Source: Parahoeflea alexandrii (GTDB taxonomy: Bacteria > Pseudomonadota > Alphaproteobacteria > Rhizobiales > Rhizobiaceae). Taken from it: a stretch of 64,000 bases of DNA. The notes under the pieces are model-generated. The model had not been told where the DNA came from and made no database searches. It was given only the letters and a program-made list of their open reading frames with translations. The position numbers and the translations under genes were made by a program. The stretch is taken from contig NZ_JAPWHB010000006.1 in NCBI RefSeq assembly GCF_027214025.1, positions 372,001-436,000 of the forward strand, read 5' to 3'. Below are positions 18,642 through 28,057 of the stretch, piece after piece (position 1 is the first letter of the stretch; each line of letters opens with the position of its first letter).

Positions 18642-19670
18642 ATGAACGCAATCAAATTCGCCGCTGCCGCACTTGTGGCCTCCACGGCCTTCGCTGGCGC
18701 CGCTATCGCCCGCGATCAGATCCAGATCGCCGGTTCCTCGACCGTTCTGCCTTACGCCTCCATCGTTGCCGAAGCCTTCGGTGAAAACTTCTCCTTCCCC
18801 ACACCGGTTGTTGAATCCGGCGGTTCGGGCGCAGGCCGCAAGAAGCTTTGCGAAGGCGTTGGCGAAAACACAATCGACATCGCAAACTCGTCTTCCCGCA
18901 TCAAGCAGTCCGACATCGACCTGTGCGCTTCCAACGGTGTGGCCGAAATCCAGGAAGTCCGCATCGGCTACGACGGCATCGTGTTTGCATCCGACATCAA
19001 CGGCGCAAGCTTCGCCTTCACCCCGGCCGACTGGTACAACGCCCTTGCCGCCAAGGTAATGAAGGACGGCGCACTGGTCGACAACACCGCCAAGACCTGG
19101 GCCGACGTGAACCCTGACCTGCCTGCGCAGGACATCCTGGCATTCATCCCGGGCACCAAGCACGGCACCCGCGAAGTCTTCGACGTCAAGGTTCTTGAAG
19201 CTGGTTGCGAAGCAACCGGTGCCGAGGAAACCTTCAAGGCTGCCGGCGACGAAAAGGCCAAGGGCTGCACCGCTCTGCGCACCGACGGCGTGTCGGTCGA
19301 CATCGACGGCGACTACACCGAGACCCTGGCGCGCATCGACGCCAACAAGAACGCCATCGGCGTGTTCGGTCTTTCGTTCTACGAAAACAACACCGACAAG
19401 CTGCAGGTTGCCACGATGTCGGGCGTCAATCCGTCGACCGAAACCATTGCTTCGGGCGAATACCCGGTCTCGCGTCCGCTCTACTTCTACGTCAAGAACG
19501 CACACCTCGACGTGATCCCCGGTCTGCAGGAATACATCGAGTTCTTCGTCTCCGACGAAATCGCGGGTCCTGACGGCCCGCTGGCTGCTTACGGTCTCGT
19601 TTCCGATCCGGAACTCGCCAAGACCCAGGAAATGGTCAAGAACCGTACCCCGATGGCTGCGCTCAACTAA
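18642..19670 (+). CDS. pstS: Phosphate ABC transporter substrate-binding protein
   Basis: The periplasmic phosphate-binding component. A signal peptide of about 23 residues ends in AGAAIA, and the mature protein begins near RDQIQIAGSSTVLPY. The phosphate-contacting TVLPYA and ESGGSGAGRK segments are visible. The length of 342 aa fits the PstS-like PBP_like_2 family used by alphaproteobacteria. The ATG follows CGGGAGATTCTC. A PHO box lies upstream, and a hairpin follows before pstC, the usual arrangement for producing more binding protein than permease. Confidence 0.94.
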   Translation: MNAIKFAAAALVASTAFAGAAIARDQIQIAGSSTVLPYASIVAEAFGENFSFPTPVVESGGSGAGRKKLCEGVGENTIDIANSSSRIKQSDIDLCASNGVAEIQEVRIGYDGIVFASDINGASFAFTPADWYNALAAKVMKDGALVDNTAKTWADVNPDLPAQDILAFIPGTKHGTREVFDVKVLEAGCEATGAEETFKAAGDEKAKGCTALRTDGVSVDIDGDYTETLARIDANKNAIGVFGLSFYENNTDKLQVATMSGVNPSTETIASGEYPVSRPLYFYVKNAHLDVIPGLQEYIEFFVSDEIAGPDGPLAAYGLVSDPELAKTQEMVKNRTPMAALN

Positions 19671-19688
19671 GCCGTTTCACCTGAAAAC

Positions 19689-19710
19689 GGGCGGCGCACA
19701 AGCGCCGCCC
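19689..19710 (+). terminator. Intercistronic hairpin between pstS and pstC
   Basis: A 9 bp perfect stem, GGGCGGCGC with GCGCCGCCC, around an ACAA loop. It is followed by a short pyrimidine run (TCCTT). It probably attenuates read-through or stabilises the pstS transcript 3' end, giving differential expression within the operon. Confidence 0.7.
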
Positions 19711-19760
19711 TCCTTGCTGACAGAGCGCTTCCGGGCGCGGCGCACACAGGCGAATGTGAC

Positions 19761-21221
19761 ATGACTCTCAGCCTTATCGTACTCATCGTGCTCGGCCTGG
19801 CGGTTATCGGCTACTTTTTCGGCCGGCAACGTGCGGTCAGGACAGCTGAGCGGGATGGCGCGAAACTCCATTCGCTGCCGTCCTATCACGGCCAGTCGGT
19901 AGCCCTGTTCGTTGCGGTTCCCGCGCTTTTCCTTTTGGGTGCCTGGCTGTTCCTGCAGCCGGCGCTGATCGAAAGCTCGATCAGCGGCAAGATCCCCGAC
20001 AGCGCCGTTCCCGAAGGCGGGGCCAAGAGCCTGGTCATGTTCGATGTGCGCCGGATCGCCGATGGCCTGAGCCAGCTTGTCGACCGGGGCGATATGTCCG
20101 AAGCCAGTCTTAAGGACATGCGCGCAGATGTGACCGATGTCCGGTCCCGGCTCGCCGAAGTCGGTGTCGCGCTTGGTTCCGACGTGTCGCCGGTCGTGTT
20201 AGAGGCGGCCAAGGAATACCGCAGCATCGAACTCACTGCCTCGTTCTTCCGCAATCTGGCCGTTCTGCTTGTCGCGCTTGCCTTGGGTGCATGGTCCCTG
20301 GCGCGCATCCAGCCGAGATTGCGCGCTCGCAACATCTCCGAGACCTTCGTCACCGCGCTGTTGATGGGATCATCCCTGGTTGCCATCCTGACCACGGCCG
20401 GCATCGTCGGGTCGCTGCTGTTCGAATCGATCTCTTTCTTCAAGATGTACCCGGCAAGGGACTTCTTCCTGTCGGCCACCTGGAACCCGCAGTTCCGCGG
20501 CGGATCCGATCTCGGCTTTCTGCCTTTGCTCTGGGGTACGCTGTATGTTTCGGTTGTTGCGCTGGCGCTCGCCGTGCCGGTCGGCCTGATGATCGCGATC
20601 TATCTCGCCGAATATGCCGGCAGCAAGTTGCGCAGTTTTGCCAAGCCGGCGATCGAGGTGCTGGCCGGCATCCCGACCATTGTTTACGGTCTCTTTGCGC
20701 TGATCACCGTGGGGCCGTTCCTGCGTGACTGGATCGCCCAGCCGCTTGGCCTGGGAAGTTCCTCCTCGTCGGTAATGACGGCCGGTCTGGTCATGGGGAT
20801 CATGCTGATCCCGTTCATCTCGTCGCTGTCCGATGACATCATCAACGCCGTGCCGCAGGCGATGCGCGACGGCTCCTACGGTCTGGGCGCTACCAAGTCG
20901 GAAACCATCAAGCAGGTCATCCTGCCCGCAGCGCTGCCGGGCATCGTCGGCGCCTTCCTGCTGGCCGCCAGCCGGGCCATCGGCGAGACCATGATTGTGG
21001 TCATGGGGGCCGGCGCCGCCGCGCGTCTTGACCTCAACCCGTTCGAGGCCATGACCACGATTACGGTAAAGATCGTTAGCCAGTTGACCGGAGATACCGA
21101 GTTTGCCAGCCCCGAGACCCTGGTGGCCTTCGCGCTGGGGCTGACGCTGTTTGTTTTCACCCTCTGCCTGAACATTCTGGCGCTCTACATCGTGCGCAAA
21201 TACCGGGAGCAGTACGAATGA
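19761..21221 (+). CDS. pstC: Phosphate ABC transporter permease PstC
   Basis: Inner-membrane permease subunit. Two N-terminal hydrophobic segments flank an extended region of roughly 130 residues that would lie in the periplasm. The binding-protein-dependent permease core follows, with the EAA-type loop near SYGLGATKSETIKQVILPAALPG. At 486 aa it is much longer than E. coli PstC (319 aa); this long form is common in rhizobia. The ATG at 19761 begins MTLSLIVLIVLG. Its end overlaps the pstA start by 4 bases (ATGA). Confidence 0.92.
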   Translation: MTLSLIVLIVLGLAVIGYFFGRQRAVRTAERDGAKLHSLPSYHGQSVALFVAVPALFLLGAWLFLQPALIESSISGKIPDSAVPEGGAKSLVMFDVRRIADGLSQLVDRGDMSEASLKDMRADVTDVRSRLAEVGVALGSDVSPVVLEAAKEYRSIELTASFFRNLAVLLVALALGAWSLARIQPRLRARNISETFVTALLMGSSLVAILTTAGIVGSLLFESISFFKMYPARDFFLSATWNPQFRGGSDLGFLPLLWGTLYVSVVALALAVPVGLMIAIYLAEYAGSKLRSFAKPAIEVLAGIPTIVYGLFALITVGPFLRDWIAQPLGLGSSSSSVMTAGLVMGIMLIPFISSLSDDIINAVPQAMRDGSYGLGATKSETIKQVILPAALPGIVGAFLLAASRAIGETMIVVMGAGAAARLDLNPFEAMTTITVKIVSQLTGDTEFASPETLVAFALGLTLFVFTLCLNILALYIVRKYREQYE

Positions 21222-22576
21222 CCGAAGTTACAGCTGATATTGCCACGGCGACCGGCCGTTTGGATGGCAGATCGCTTTTCAAGGTCGGAGAGCGCACCCG
21301 CAAGCGTCAGGCAGCCGAGCGCCGCTTCAGGATGATGGGTCTCGCGGCCGTCATCTTCTCCATCCTCGCGCTCATCGGCCTGATGACATCGATCCTGTCG
21401 AACGGACTGTCATCGTTCCGCCAGACCTACGTAACGATGGACATTCATCTCGACGCGGCGAAGCTCGACAAGCAGGGCAACCGCAATCCGGCGGATCTCG
21501 AGAAGATCACCACGTTTACGATCCAGCCGCTGATCCAGTCGGCACTGCAGAAGACGATGCAGGAGCGCGGGATCTCCGTCGACGGCGTGAATGCCAAGAA
21601 GGCGGTTGAGCTCATTTCCAAGGAAGCGCCTGCGCAACTGCGCCGGTTCATCCTCGAAAACCCGCAAGTCATTGGCACCACCGTGTCGTTCGACCTGCTC
21701 GCGTCAGGCCGCATCGATGGCTACTACAAGGGCCGGGTGACGATGGAATCCGCGGCGCTGGATCGCAACATCTCGCCTGAACAGCTGATGCTGGCAGACA
21801 AGTTCAAGCAAGCCGGCATTCTCGAATCCCGCTTCAACTGGGCGTTCTTCACGGCACCTGACGCGTCGGACACGCGACCTGAAGCCGCCGGCCTCGGCGT
21901 TGCCATTCTCGGCTCCGCCTACATGATGCTGATCGTACTGGTGTTGGCGCTTCCGATAGGTGTGGCGGCTTCGATCTATCTCGAGGAATTTGCGCCGCAG
22001 AACCGCTGGACGGATCTCATCGAGGTCAACATCGCCAACCTTGCCGCGGTTCCCTCCATCGTCTTCGGTATCCTCGGCCTTGCGATCTTCATCAACTTCG
22101 TCGGTCTTCCGCAATCCGCGCCCATCGTCGGCGGCCTTGTGCTGACGCTGATGACCTTGCCGACAATCATCATCGCCACCCGTGCGGCGCTGAAGGCGGT
22201 GCCGCCATCCATCAACGATGCCGCTTTGGGTATTGGCGCATCCAAGATGCAGGCAATCTTCCATCACATACTGCCTCTGGCGGCCCCCGGCATCCTCACC
22301 GGCACGATCATCGGCCTGGCCCAGGCGCTGGGTGAAACAGCGCCCCTGCTGCTCATCGGCATGGTGGCTTTCGTCCGCGAATATCCCGGCGCGCCGCCGG
22401 AAGGCTTCTTCGATCCGGCCTCGGCCCTGCCGGTCCAGGTCTACAACTGGACCCAGCGTGGTGATCCGGCCTTTGTCGAGCGGGCATCGGGTGCGATCAT
22501 CGTGCTGCTGATTTTCCTGGTCGTCATGAACGCAATCGCCATCCTGCTGCGCCGCCGCTTCGAGCGCCGCTGGTAG
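21218..22576 (+). CDS. pstA: Phosphate ABC transporter permease PstA
   Basis: The second permease subunit. A cytoplasmic N-terminus is followed by one membrane segment (residues about 45-68), a periplasmic insertion of about 160 residues, and the conserved permease core with its EAA loop at [23 protein letters not shown]. The length of 452 aa again shows the extended rhizobial form (E. coli PstA is 296 aa). The overlap with pstC implies coupled translation. Confidence 0.92.
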   Translation: MTEVTADIATATGRLDGRSLFKVGERTRKRQAAERRFRMMGLAAVIFSILALIGLMTSILSNGLSSFRQTYVTMDIHLDAAKLDKQGNRNPADLEKITTFTIQPLIQSALQKTMQERGISVDGVNAKKAVELISKEAPAQLRRFILENPQVIGTTVSFDLLASGRIDGYYKGRVTMESAALDRNISPEQLMLADKFKQAGILESRFNWAFFTAPDASDTRPEAAGLGVAILGSAYMMLIVLVLALPIGVAASIYLEEFAPQNRWTDLIEVNIANLAAVPSIVFGILGLAIFINFVGLPQSAPIVGGLVLTLMTLPTIIIATRAALKAVPPSINDAALGIGASKMQAIFHHILPLAAPGILTGTIIGLAQALGETAPLLLIGMVAFVREYPGAPPEGFFDPASALPVQVYNWTQRGDPAFVERASGAIIVLLIFLVVMNAIAILLRRRFERRW

Positions 22577-22643
22577 GACGCGGTCGCTGCCTTTGAAACA
22601 ACCAAGCCCTGAGTATACTGGAATTGTTGAAGGGAATACGGAG

Positions 22644-23459
22644 ATGAACATCATGTCTGAAGCGGCCACTGAAAAAGCGGTTGATGCTGCGCTCGAGGAA
22701 TCCGCCATCAAGATGCGCGGCACCGATGTCAGCGTCTTCTATGGCGAAAAACAGGCCCTCTTTGATGTCAATCTTGACGTCCGCAAGAACAGCGTCACGG
22801 CGCTGATCGGACCGTCCGGCTGCGGCAAGTCGACATTCCTGCGTTGTCTCAACCGCATGAACGACACGATCGACATCTGCCGGGTCAGCGGCGAGATCAC
22901 GCTCGACGGCGAGAACATCTATGACCCCAAGATCGACGTGGTGGAACTGCGCGCCCGCGTCGGCATGGTCTTCCAGAAGCCCAATCCGTTCCCGAAATCG
23001 ATCTATGAGAATGTTGTCTACGGCCCGCGTATTCATGGCCAAGTGTCGACCCGCGCCGAAATGGATGAAGTTGTCGAACGCAGCCTGATCAAGGCCGGCC
23101 TGTTCAACGAGGTCAAGGACCGCCTGCAGGAGCCGGGCACCGGCCTGTCGGGCGGCCAGCAGCAGCGTCTTTGCATCGCCCGCGCCATCGCGGTCAGCCC
23201 CGAGGTCATCCTCATGGACGAGCCCTGTTCGGCGCTCGACCCGATCGCTACCGCCAAGGTGGAGGAACTGATCGATGAGCTCCGCGTCAACTACACCATC
23301 GTGATCGTCACCCATTCGATGCAGCAGGCCGCCCGCGTCTCGCAACGCACGGCGATGTTCCATCTGGGCAAGCTGGTCGAGGAAGGCGATACCGACAAGA
23401 TGTTCACCAACCCGGACACCAAGCTGACCCAGGACTACATCACCGGCCGCTTCGGCTAA
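22644..23459 (+). CDS. pstB: Phosphate ABC transporter ATP-binding protein
   Basis: The ATPase of the Pst transporter. Walker A is GPSGCGKST, the signature motif is LSGGQQQR, Walker B is [12 protein letters not shown], and the switch His lies in [10 protein letters not shown]. About 271 aa from the ATG at 22644; an ATG at 22653 is nearly as good, since AAGGG and GGAG elements fit either. The frame is open farther upstream to 22593 without a better site. It is followed by phoU. Confidence 0.95.
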   Translation: MNIMSEAATEKAVDAALEESAIKMRGTDVSVFYGEKQALFDVNLDVRKNSVTALIGPSGCGKSTFLRCLNRMNDTIDICRVSGEITLDGENIYDPKIDVVELRARVGMVFQKPNPFPKSIYENVVYGPRIHGQVSTRAEMDEVVERSLIKAGLFNEVKDRLQEPGTGLSGGQQQRLCIARAIAVSPEVILMDEPCSALDPIATAKVEELIDELRVNYTIVIVTHSMQQAARVSQRTAMFHLGKLVEEGDTDKMFTNPDTKLTQDYITGRFG

Positions 23460-23505
23460 TGCGACCGCCGTTCGCATCACGATTACAGCATTGAAGGATC
23501 AAGCC

Positions 23506-24228
23506 ATGCCCGAAGCCCACACAGTTACCTCCTATGATGACGAACTCCGTTTCCTGACGCGCCGCTTGTCCGAAATGGGCGGCATCGCCGAGCGCATGGT
23601 TGCCGACGCCGTCGCCGCCTTGGTCAATGCCGACACCGCCTCCGCCCAGCGCGTCATCTCGGAAGACCTGTTGCTCGACAATGGCGAACGCGAGATTTAC
23701 GAGAAGGCTGTTCTGGTGATTGCCAAGCGCCAGCCGATGGCTTCGGACCTGCGCGAGATCATCGGCTCGATCCGCATCGCCTCCGATTTGGAGCGCGTCG
23801 GCGATCTTGGCAAGAACATTGCCAAACGTGTGATCGCGGTTCACACCATGGCGCAGCCGCGCAAGCTGGTTCGCGGGCTCGAGCATCTGGCCGAACTGGC
23901 TCTGACGCAGCTTAAGGAAGTGCTGGACGCCTTCGCCACCCGCTCGCCCGATCTCGCCAATTCGATCCGCGAGCGCGACGAGGAGATCGATGCGATCTAC
24001 ACCTCGCTGTTCCGCGAATTGCTCACCTACATGATGGAAGACCCCCGCAACATCACCGCCTGCACGCATCTTCTGTTCTGCGCAAAGAACATCGAGCGGA
24101 TCGGCGACCACGCCACCAACATTGCCGAGACGGTCTATTACGTCGCCACCGGCGAGCAATTCACGACCGAGCGCCCGAAGGATGACGACACCGCCACCAT
24201 GGTCGCCCCCGCACCGGGCTCGGCCTGA
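23506..24228 (+). CDS. phoU: Phosphate transport system regulator PhoU
   Basis: An all-helical protein that links Pst transport activity to PhoR signalling and shuts the Pho response off when phosphate is plentiful. Two PhoU repeats are visible, with the characteristic ERVGDLGKNIAKR and ERIGDHATNIAETVYY metal-binding segments. The ATG at 23506 is 7 bases from AAGGA; a TTG at 23491 is in frame but lacks a site. The length is 240 aa. Confidence 0.95.
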   Translation: MPEAHTVTSYDDELRFLTRRLSEMGGIAERMVADAVAALVNADTASAQRVISEDLLLDNGEREIYEKAVLVIAKRQPMASDLREIIGSIRIASDLERVGDLGKNIAKRVIAVHTMAQPRKLVRGLEHLAELALTQLKEVLDAFATRSPDLANSIRERDEEIDAIYTSLFRELLTYMMEDPRNITACTHLLFCAKNIERIGDHATNIAETVYYVATGEQFTTERPKDDDTATMVAPAPGSA

Positions 24229-24251
24229 CAGCGTTACGGAGTGAATGAACC

Positions 24252-24941
24252 ATGGCGATGAGTCCGCGTATAACTGTGGTTGAGGACGAAGAGGCGCTCT
24301 CGGTGCTGCTTCGCTACAATCTGGAAGCTGAAGGCTACGAGGTAGACACCGTGCTGCGCGGCGACGAGGCCGAGATCCGTCTGCAGGAACGTGTGCCGGA
24401 TCTCTTGATTCTCGACTGGATGCTGCCCGGAATATCCGGCATCGAACTGTGCCGTCGCCTGCGCGCCCGGCCCGAGACCGAGCGGCTGCCGATCATCATG
24501 CTGACCGCCCGCGGCGAGGAAAGCGAACGGGTCCGCGGCCTGGCGACAGGTGCGGACGATTACGTCGTCAAGCCGTTTTCCACGCCCGAACTGCTGGCCC
24601 GCGTGCGCGCCATGCTGCGCCGCGCCCGGCCGGAGGTGATCTCCAGCCAGCTCAAGGTCGGCGATATCGAACTGGATCGCGAAACCCACCGGGTCCGTCG
24701 TCGTGGCCGCGACATCAAGCTCGGGCCGACCGAATTCAGGTTGCTCGAATATCTGATGAGCTCGCCCGGCCGGGTCTATTCCCGCGCCCAGCTGCTCGAT
24801 GGCGTCTGGGGCCACGATGTCTATGTCGACGAGCGCACGGTCGACGTGCATGTCGGCCGGCTGCGCAAGGCGGTCAACCTGTCCGGCATGCGAGACACCA
24901 TCCGCACGGTCCGCGGCGCCGGATACTCCATCGAAGGCTGA
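24252..24941 (+). CDS. phoB: Phosphate regulon response regulator PhoB
   Basis: An OmpR-family response regulator. The receiver domain has acidic residues E11/D12 and phospho-acceptor D55 (LILDWMLPG), the switch Thr in MLTARG, and Lys in VVKPFSTPEL. The C-terminal winged helix recognises PHO boxes, with the recognition helix near YVDERTVDVHVGRLRKAV. The length of 229 aa is standard. It closes the phoR-pstSCAB-phoU-phoB locus. Confidence 0.95.
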   Translation: MAMSPRITVVEDEEALSVLLRYNLEAEGYEVDTVLRGDEAEIRLQERVPDLLILDWMLPGISGIELCRRLRARPETERLPIIMLTARGEESERVRGLATGADDYVVKPFSTPELLARVRAMLRRARPEVISSQLKVGDIELDRETHRVRRRGRDIKLGPTEFRLLEYLMSSPGRVYSRAQLLDGVWGHDVYVDERTVDVHVGRLRKAVNLSGMRDTIRTVRGAGYSIEG

Positions 24942-25072
24942 GGGCTCCGGTCCACACTGTCGCCGTATTCCCGATTGAAATACCTTCCTACGCGCATTGT
25001 TCGGCATGGTGTATCCGGCCGGATGCGCAATTGGTGCTGAACCAGAACTGGGTATTTTGAGGGAGTTGCGCC

Positions 25073-25741
25073 GTGCGCCGTTTTTTGAAAATCGCACTCG
25101 CAGCCTTTGCGGTCGTTCTGGCAGGGCTGGCGCTCTACGGCAGCAAGGGCTGGTATGATGCACGACAGCAAGGCGATGAGCTGGCGAAACGCGCGCAGGA
25201 GCTGATCGCAGACGGTCGCGGTGGTGGCGATCTTGGCCCCGATCATCTGGCCGTTCTCGTCCAGGTTCAGGATCCGGGGTTCTATTCCCATGCGGGCTTT
25301 GATCTGAGCACTCCCGGAGCCGGTCTGACGACAATACCCCAGTCACTTGCCAAGCGATTGGCCTTCGATGAGTTCAAGCCGGGAATTGGCAAGATCCGCC
25401 AGACCGGCTACGCGATCGGTCTCGATCAGGAATTGACCAAGCAGGAACAACTGGCGCTGTTTCTGGATACGGTGCCGATGGGGAAACTCAACGGGGAATG
25501 GATCACCGGCTTCTTCAAAGCCAGTGACGCCTTTTTCGGAAAGCCGCCGTCAGAGTTGAACGACCGGCAAGTCAATCAACTCGTTGCGGTCCTCATAGCG
25601 CCAGGCAGGCTGAAGCTTGAGGCGCCTGATGATCTTCTGGAAGAGCGGGTGCGGCGCATCGCAAATCTTGCCGCCGGCCGTTGCAAGCCTGAGGGTCTGA
25701 GCGACGTTTGGCTGGAGGCTTGCCGGAGCGGCGAAGAATAG
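25073..25741 (+). CDS. GT51 transglycosylase-like protein, catalytic glutamates replaced
   Basis: A 222 aa membrane-anchored protein with one N-terminal hydrophobic segment (residues about 5-24) and a region recognisable as glycosyltransferase family 51, the peptidoglycan transglycosylase fold. Motif 1 reads QDPGFYSHAG (66-75) where EDxxFxxHxG is expected. Motif 2 reads GLTTIPQSLAKRL (84-96), motif 4 KQEQLALFLDTVPMG and motif 5 KASDAFFGK. By hand alignment both catalytic glutamates (motif 1 and motif 3) are Gln, at Q66 and Q110. It may bind lipid II or glycan without polymerising it. The start is GTG at 25073 after AGGGAG. A shared terminator follows. The function is unknown. Confidence 0.72.
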   Translation: MRRFLKIALAAFAVVLAGLALYGSKGWYDARQQGDELAKRAQELIADGRGGGDLGPDHLAVLVQVQDPGFYSHAGFDLSTPGAGLTTIPQSLAKRLAFDEFKPGIGKIRQTGYAIGLDQELTKQEQLALFLDTVPMGKLNGEWITGFFKASDAFFGKPPSELNDRQVNQLVAVLIAPGRLKLEAPDDLLEERVRRIANLAAGRCKPEGLSDVWLEACRSGEE

Positions 25742-25791
25742 CTCCGCCGTCACCTCGTCTGACCTTATGTCAAATCCGCTGGAGAATGTAA

Positions 25792-25820
25792 AAAAGCCCG
25801 GATTGTTGATCCGGGCTTTT
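25792..25820. terminator. Bidirectional intrinsic terminator
   Basis: A 12 bp stem, AAAAGCCCGGAT with ATCCGGGCTTTT, around a TGTTG loop. T-rich sequence lies on both exits. It sits between the convergent GT51-like gene and gcrA. Confidence 0.9.
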
Positions 25821-25848
25821 GCAATTCGCTTGGTCCAGGGAAAGCGGT

Positions 25849-26373
25849 TCAGCGGGCCCGCTTGCGTTCGCTTGACGGCTGGAAGGCCAGCTTGGCGTGA
25901 TAACCGCAATAGGGCGATGCATCGCCTGAATCATTGCCGCAGAAGTGAAAGCCTTCCTGCAGCGGATCGCCGACCGGCCATTTGCAGGTCCGCTCCGAAA
26001 GTTCCACCAGCGAAAGCCGGCGTGAAATCGGCACCACTACGTCTTCCATCGGACGTGTGTCGATCTCTTCCGAGGCGACAACGTCGAGATCTTCCTTCAG
26101 CTGCGCTCCGCCGCTTGAACGGCTCATGGTGCGGGTTGCCTGTGCAGCGGTGCGGCCGGCATAATTCGGCGCACGGGGTGCCGCCGTTGCGCGCTTGGTG
26201 CGCACCGATGCCTGTCCGCCGCTCTTGGCGCGTCCGGGCAGGTTGAGCCGGTGCACCTTGCCGATCACCGCATTGCGGCTGACGCCGCCCAATTGTGCCG
26301 CGATCTGGCTAGCGCTGAGCCCGTCCGCCCAGAGTTTCTTGAGTCTTTCGACCCGTTCATCAGTCCAGTTCAT
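25849..26373 (-). CDS. gcrA: Cell-cycle regulator GcrA
   Basis: The alphaproteobacterial cell-cycle regulator that binds sigma-70 and CcrM-methylated GANTC promoters. The N-terminal helix-turn-helix is diagnostic (WTDERVERLKKLW, then SRNAVIGKVHRL, residues about 3-45). A basic linker follows. A C-terminal sigma-interacting domain has a TCKWPVGDP motif and Cys/His residues (FHFCGN, YCGYHAK) suggesting metal binding. I chose the ATG at 26373 (MNWTDERV), the family start. The length is 174 aa. Four GANTC sites cluster 150-185 bp upstream. Confidence 0.96.
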   Translation of the reverse strand: MNWTDERVERLKKLWADGLSASQIAAQLGGVSRNAVIGKVHRLNLPGRAKSGGQASVRTKRATAAPRAPNYAGRTAAQATRTMSRSSGGAQLKEDLDVVASEEIDTRPMEDVVVPISRRLSLVELSERTCKWPVGDPLQEGFHFCGNDSGDASPYCGYHAKLAFQPSSERKRAR

Positions 26374-26848
26374 GCAATGCTCTCCCTGTATCCCGTATTT
26401 CGGGATGGCAGAATCCCTCACCGTCGCCCCGGATGACCGGAACTTGAACGCTCGGTTACAATGAGGTGAATAGTGTCCGCCGCGAACCTCTACTTCATGG
26501 CCTCAACTTAGTGGTCGGCAGACTCCGTGACAAGAGTCAGCCGAATCATGCTGATTCCTTTTTGCGGTTTTCCCCAACTTAGGCGGCGAATACGAGTTCT
26601 TACCCTTTAGCGGTCGCCAAACGCCGGCCGGACCGAAAACGGCTCGGGGATGTGATGTAAATGCGCCCGAACCGCGCGGGCATCCTGTCTCATTGACAGG
26701 CATGGCCTAAATGTAAATAGTGCCCTCGCCGCCCCGGAAAGGGCGGCATTTTGGTTTTCCGGCATGCCCTGCCGCTCGGGACGCTGCGGCGCTCGCGAGG
26801 CGAAGGGGGATGCCCTGTTGTCCGTTCTCTAAAGGGGAGAGAAGCGCC
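26374..26848. other. Intergenic region upstream of gcrA and argD
   Basis: These 475 bp separate divergent gcrA and argD and hold both promoters. The most notable content is the GANTC cluster at 26521-26557, with another GAATC at 26411-26415. A TTGACA at about 26692 followed by TAAATA with a short 15-base spacer is a weak promoter candidate for argD. The argD ribosome-binding site is AAAGGGGAG near 26831. I see no credible small gene. Confidence 0.55.
26521..26557. promoter_or_regulatory. Cluster of four GANTC (CcrM methylation) sites
   Basis: GACTC at 26521, GAGTC at 26534, GAATC at 26543 and GATTC at 26553 fall within 37 bp, against about one GANTC per 256 bp expected by chance. GANTC is the CcrM methyltransferase target in alphaproteobacteria, and GcrA acts at methylated GANTC promoters. 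Its location upstream of gcrA points to methylation-sensitive control (inference). Confidence 0.7.
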
Positions 26849-28042
26849 ATGGCCGACGCCAAGCCGCTTTATGATACATATAACCGCGTGCCGATCGTTT
26901 TCGAACGCGGGCATGGCGTCTGGCTGGAAACCCCTCAGGGCGAGCGTTATCTGGATTTTGCAGCCGGCATCGCGGTTAATTCGCTCGGCCACACCCATCC
27001 GCATCTGGTCGAGGCGCTCAAGGCCCAGGCCGACCGCCTGTGGCACCTCTCCAACGTGCACGAGATCCCGGATCAGTCGCGCCTGGCCAGGCGCCTCACC
27101 GAGGTGACCTTCGCCGACAAGGTGTTTTTCACCAATTCCGGCGCCGAGGCGCTGGAATGCGCCATCAAGACCGCGCGGCGTCATTTTTTCGTCAACGGCC
27201 AGCCCGAACGCTACCGCATCATAACCTTCGAAGGCGCCTTTCATGGACGCACCCTGGCGACGATCGCCGCTGGCGGCCAGCCCAAATATCTCGAAGGCTT
27301 CGGCCCCAAGGTCGAGGGTTTCGACCAGGTGCCGTTTGGTGACGTCGAAGCCGTCAAGGCGACGATCACCGAAGAGACGGCCGCCATTCTGATCGAGCCC
27401 GTGCAGGGCGAGGGCGGCATTCGCCCGCTGTCGAATGAAAGTCTGCGTGCGCTGCGCGAACTGTGCGACGCGGAGGGCATCCTGATGATCCTCGACGAGG
27501 TCCAGTCCGGTGTGGGCCGGACCGGCAAGCTGTTTGCGCATGAGTGGGCAGGCATCGAGCCGGACATCATGGCGGTGGCCAAGGGCATCGGCGGCGGCTT
27601 TCCGTTCGGCGCCTGCCTTGCCACGGCCAGTGCGGCCGACGGCATGACGGCCGGCACCCATGGCACCACCTATGGCGGCAACCCGCTCGCCATGGCGGTC
27701 GGCAACGCGGTGCTGGATGTCATCCTGGAACCGGGGTTTCTGCCTCACGTCAATGACGTGGCCCTGGTGCTGCGGCAGGGCCTGGCCTCGCTCAAGGATC
27801 GCTATCCCGACCTGGTTTCCGATGTCCGCGGCTCCGGCCTCATGCTTGGCATCAAATGCGCAAAATCCAATACCGACCTGGTGCTGGCCATGCGCAACGA
27901 ACATATCCTCGGTGTGCCTGCAGGCGACAATGTCGTGCGCCTGCTGCCGCCGCTGATCGTGACCGCCGAAGAAGCCCGTGACGCACTCTCAAGAATAGAG
28001 GCCGCGCTCGAAATGCTGTCCCGCAACGGTGCAGCCAACTGA
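26849..28042 (+). CDS. argD: Acetylornithine aminotransferase
   Basis: A class III PLP aminotransferase converting N-acetylglutamate semialdehyde to N-acetylornithine in arginine synthesis, possibly also serving succinyl-diaminopimelate. The PLP lysine lies in [13 protein letters not shown], and the conserved [14 protein letters not shown] and TNSGAEALE segments are intact. I chose the ATG at 26849 ([13 protein letters not shown]), preceded by AAAGGGGAG; the upstream open frame looks non-coding. The length is 397 aa. argF starts 15 bp after its stop, so the two form an arginine operon. Confidence 0.95.
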   Translation: MADAKPLYDTYNRVPIVFERGHGVWLETPQGERYLDFAAGIAVNSLGHTHPHLVEALKAQADRLWHLSNVHEIPDQSRLARRLTEVTFADKVFFTNSGAEALECAIKTARRHFFVNGQPERYRIITFEGAFHGRTLATIAAGGQPKYLEGFGPKVEGFDQVPFGDVEAVKATITEETAAILIEPVQGEGGIRPLSNESLRALRELCDAEGILMILDEVQSGVGRTGKLFAHEWAGIEPDIMAVAKGIGGGFPFGACLATASAADGMTAGTHGTTYGGNPLAMAVGNAVLDVILEPGFLPHVNDVALVLRQGLASLKDRYPDLVSDVRGSGLMLGIKCAKSNTDLVLAMRNEHILGVPAGDNVVRLLPPLIVTAEEARDALSRIEAALEMLSRNGAAN

Positions 28043-28057
28043 AACGGACTGGATTCC

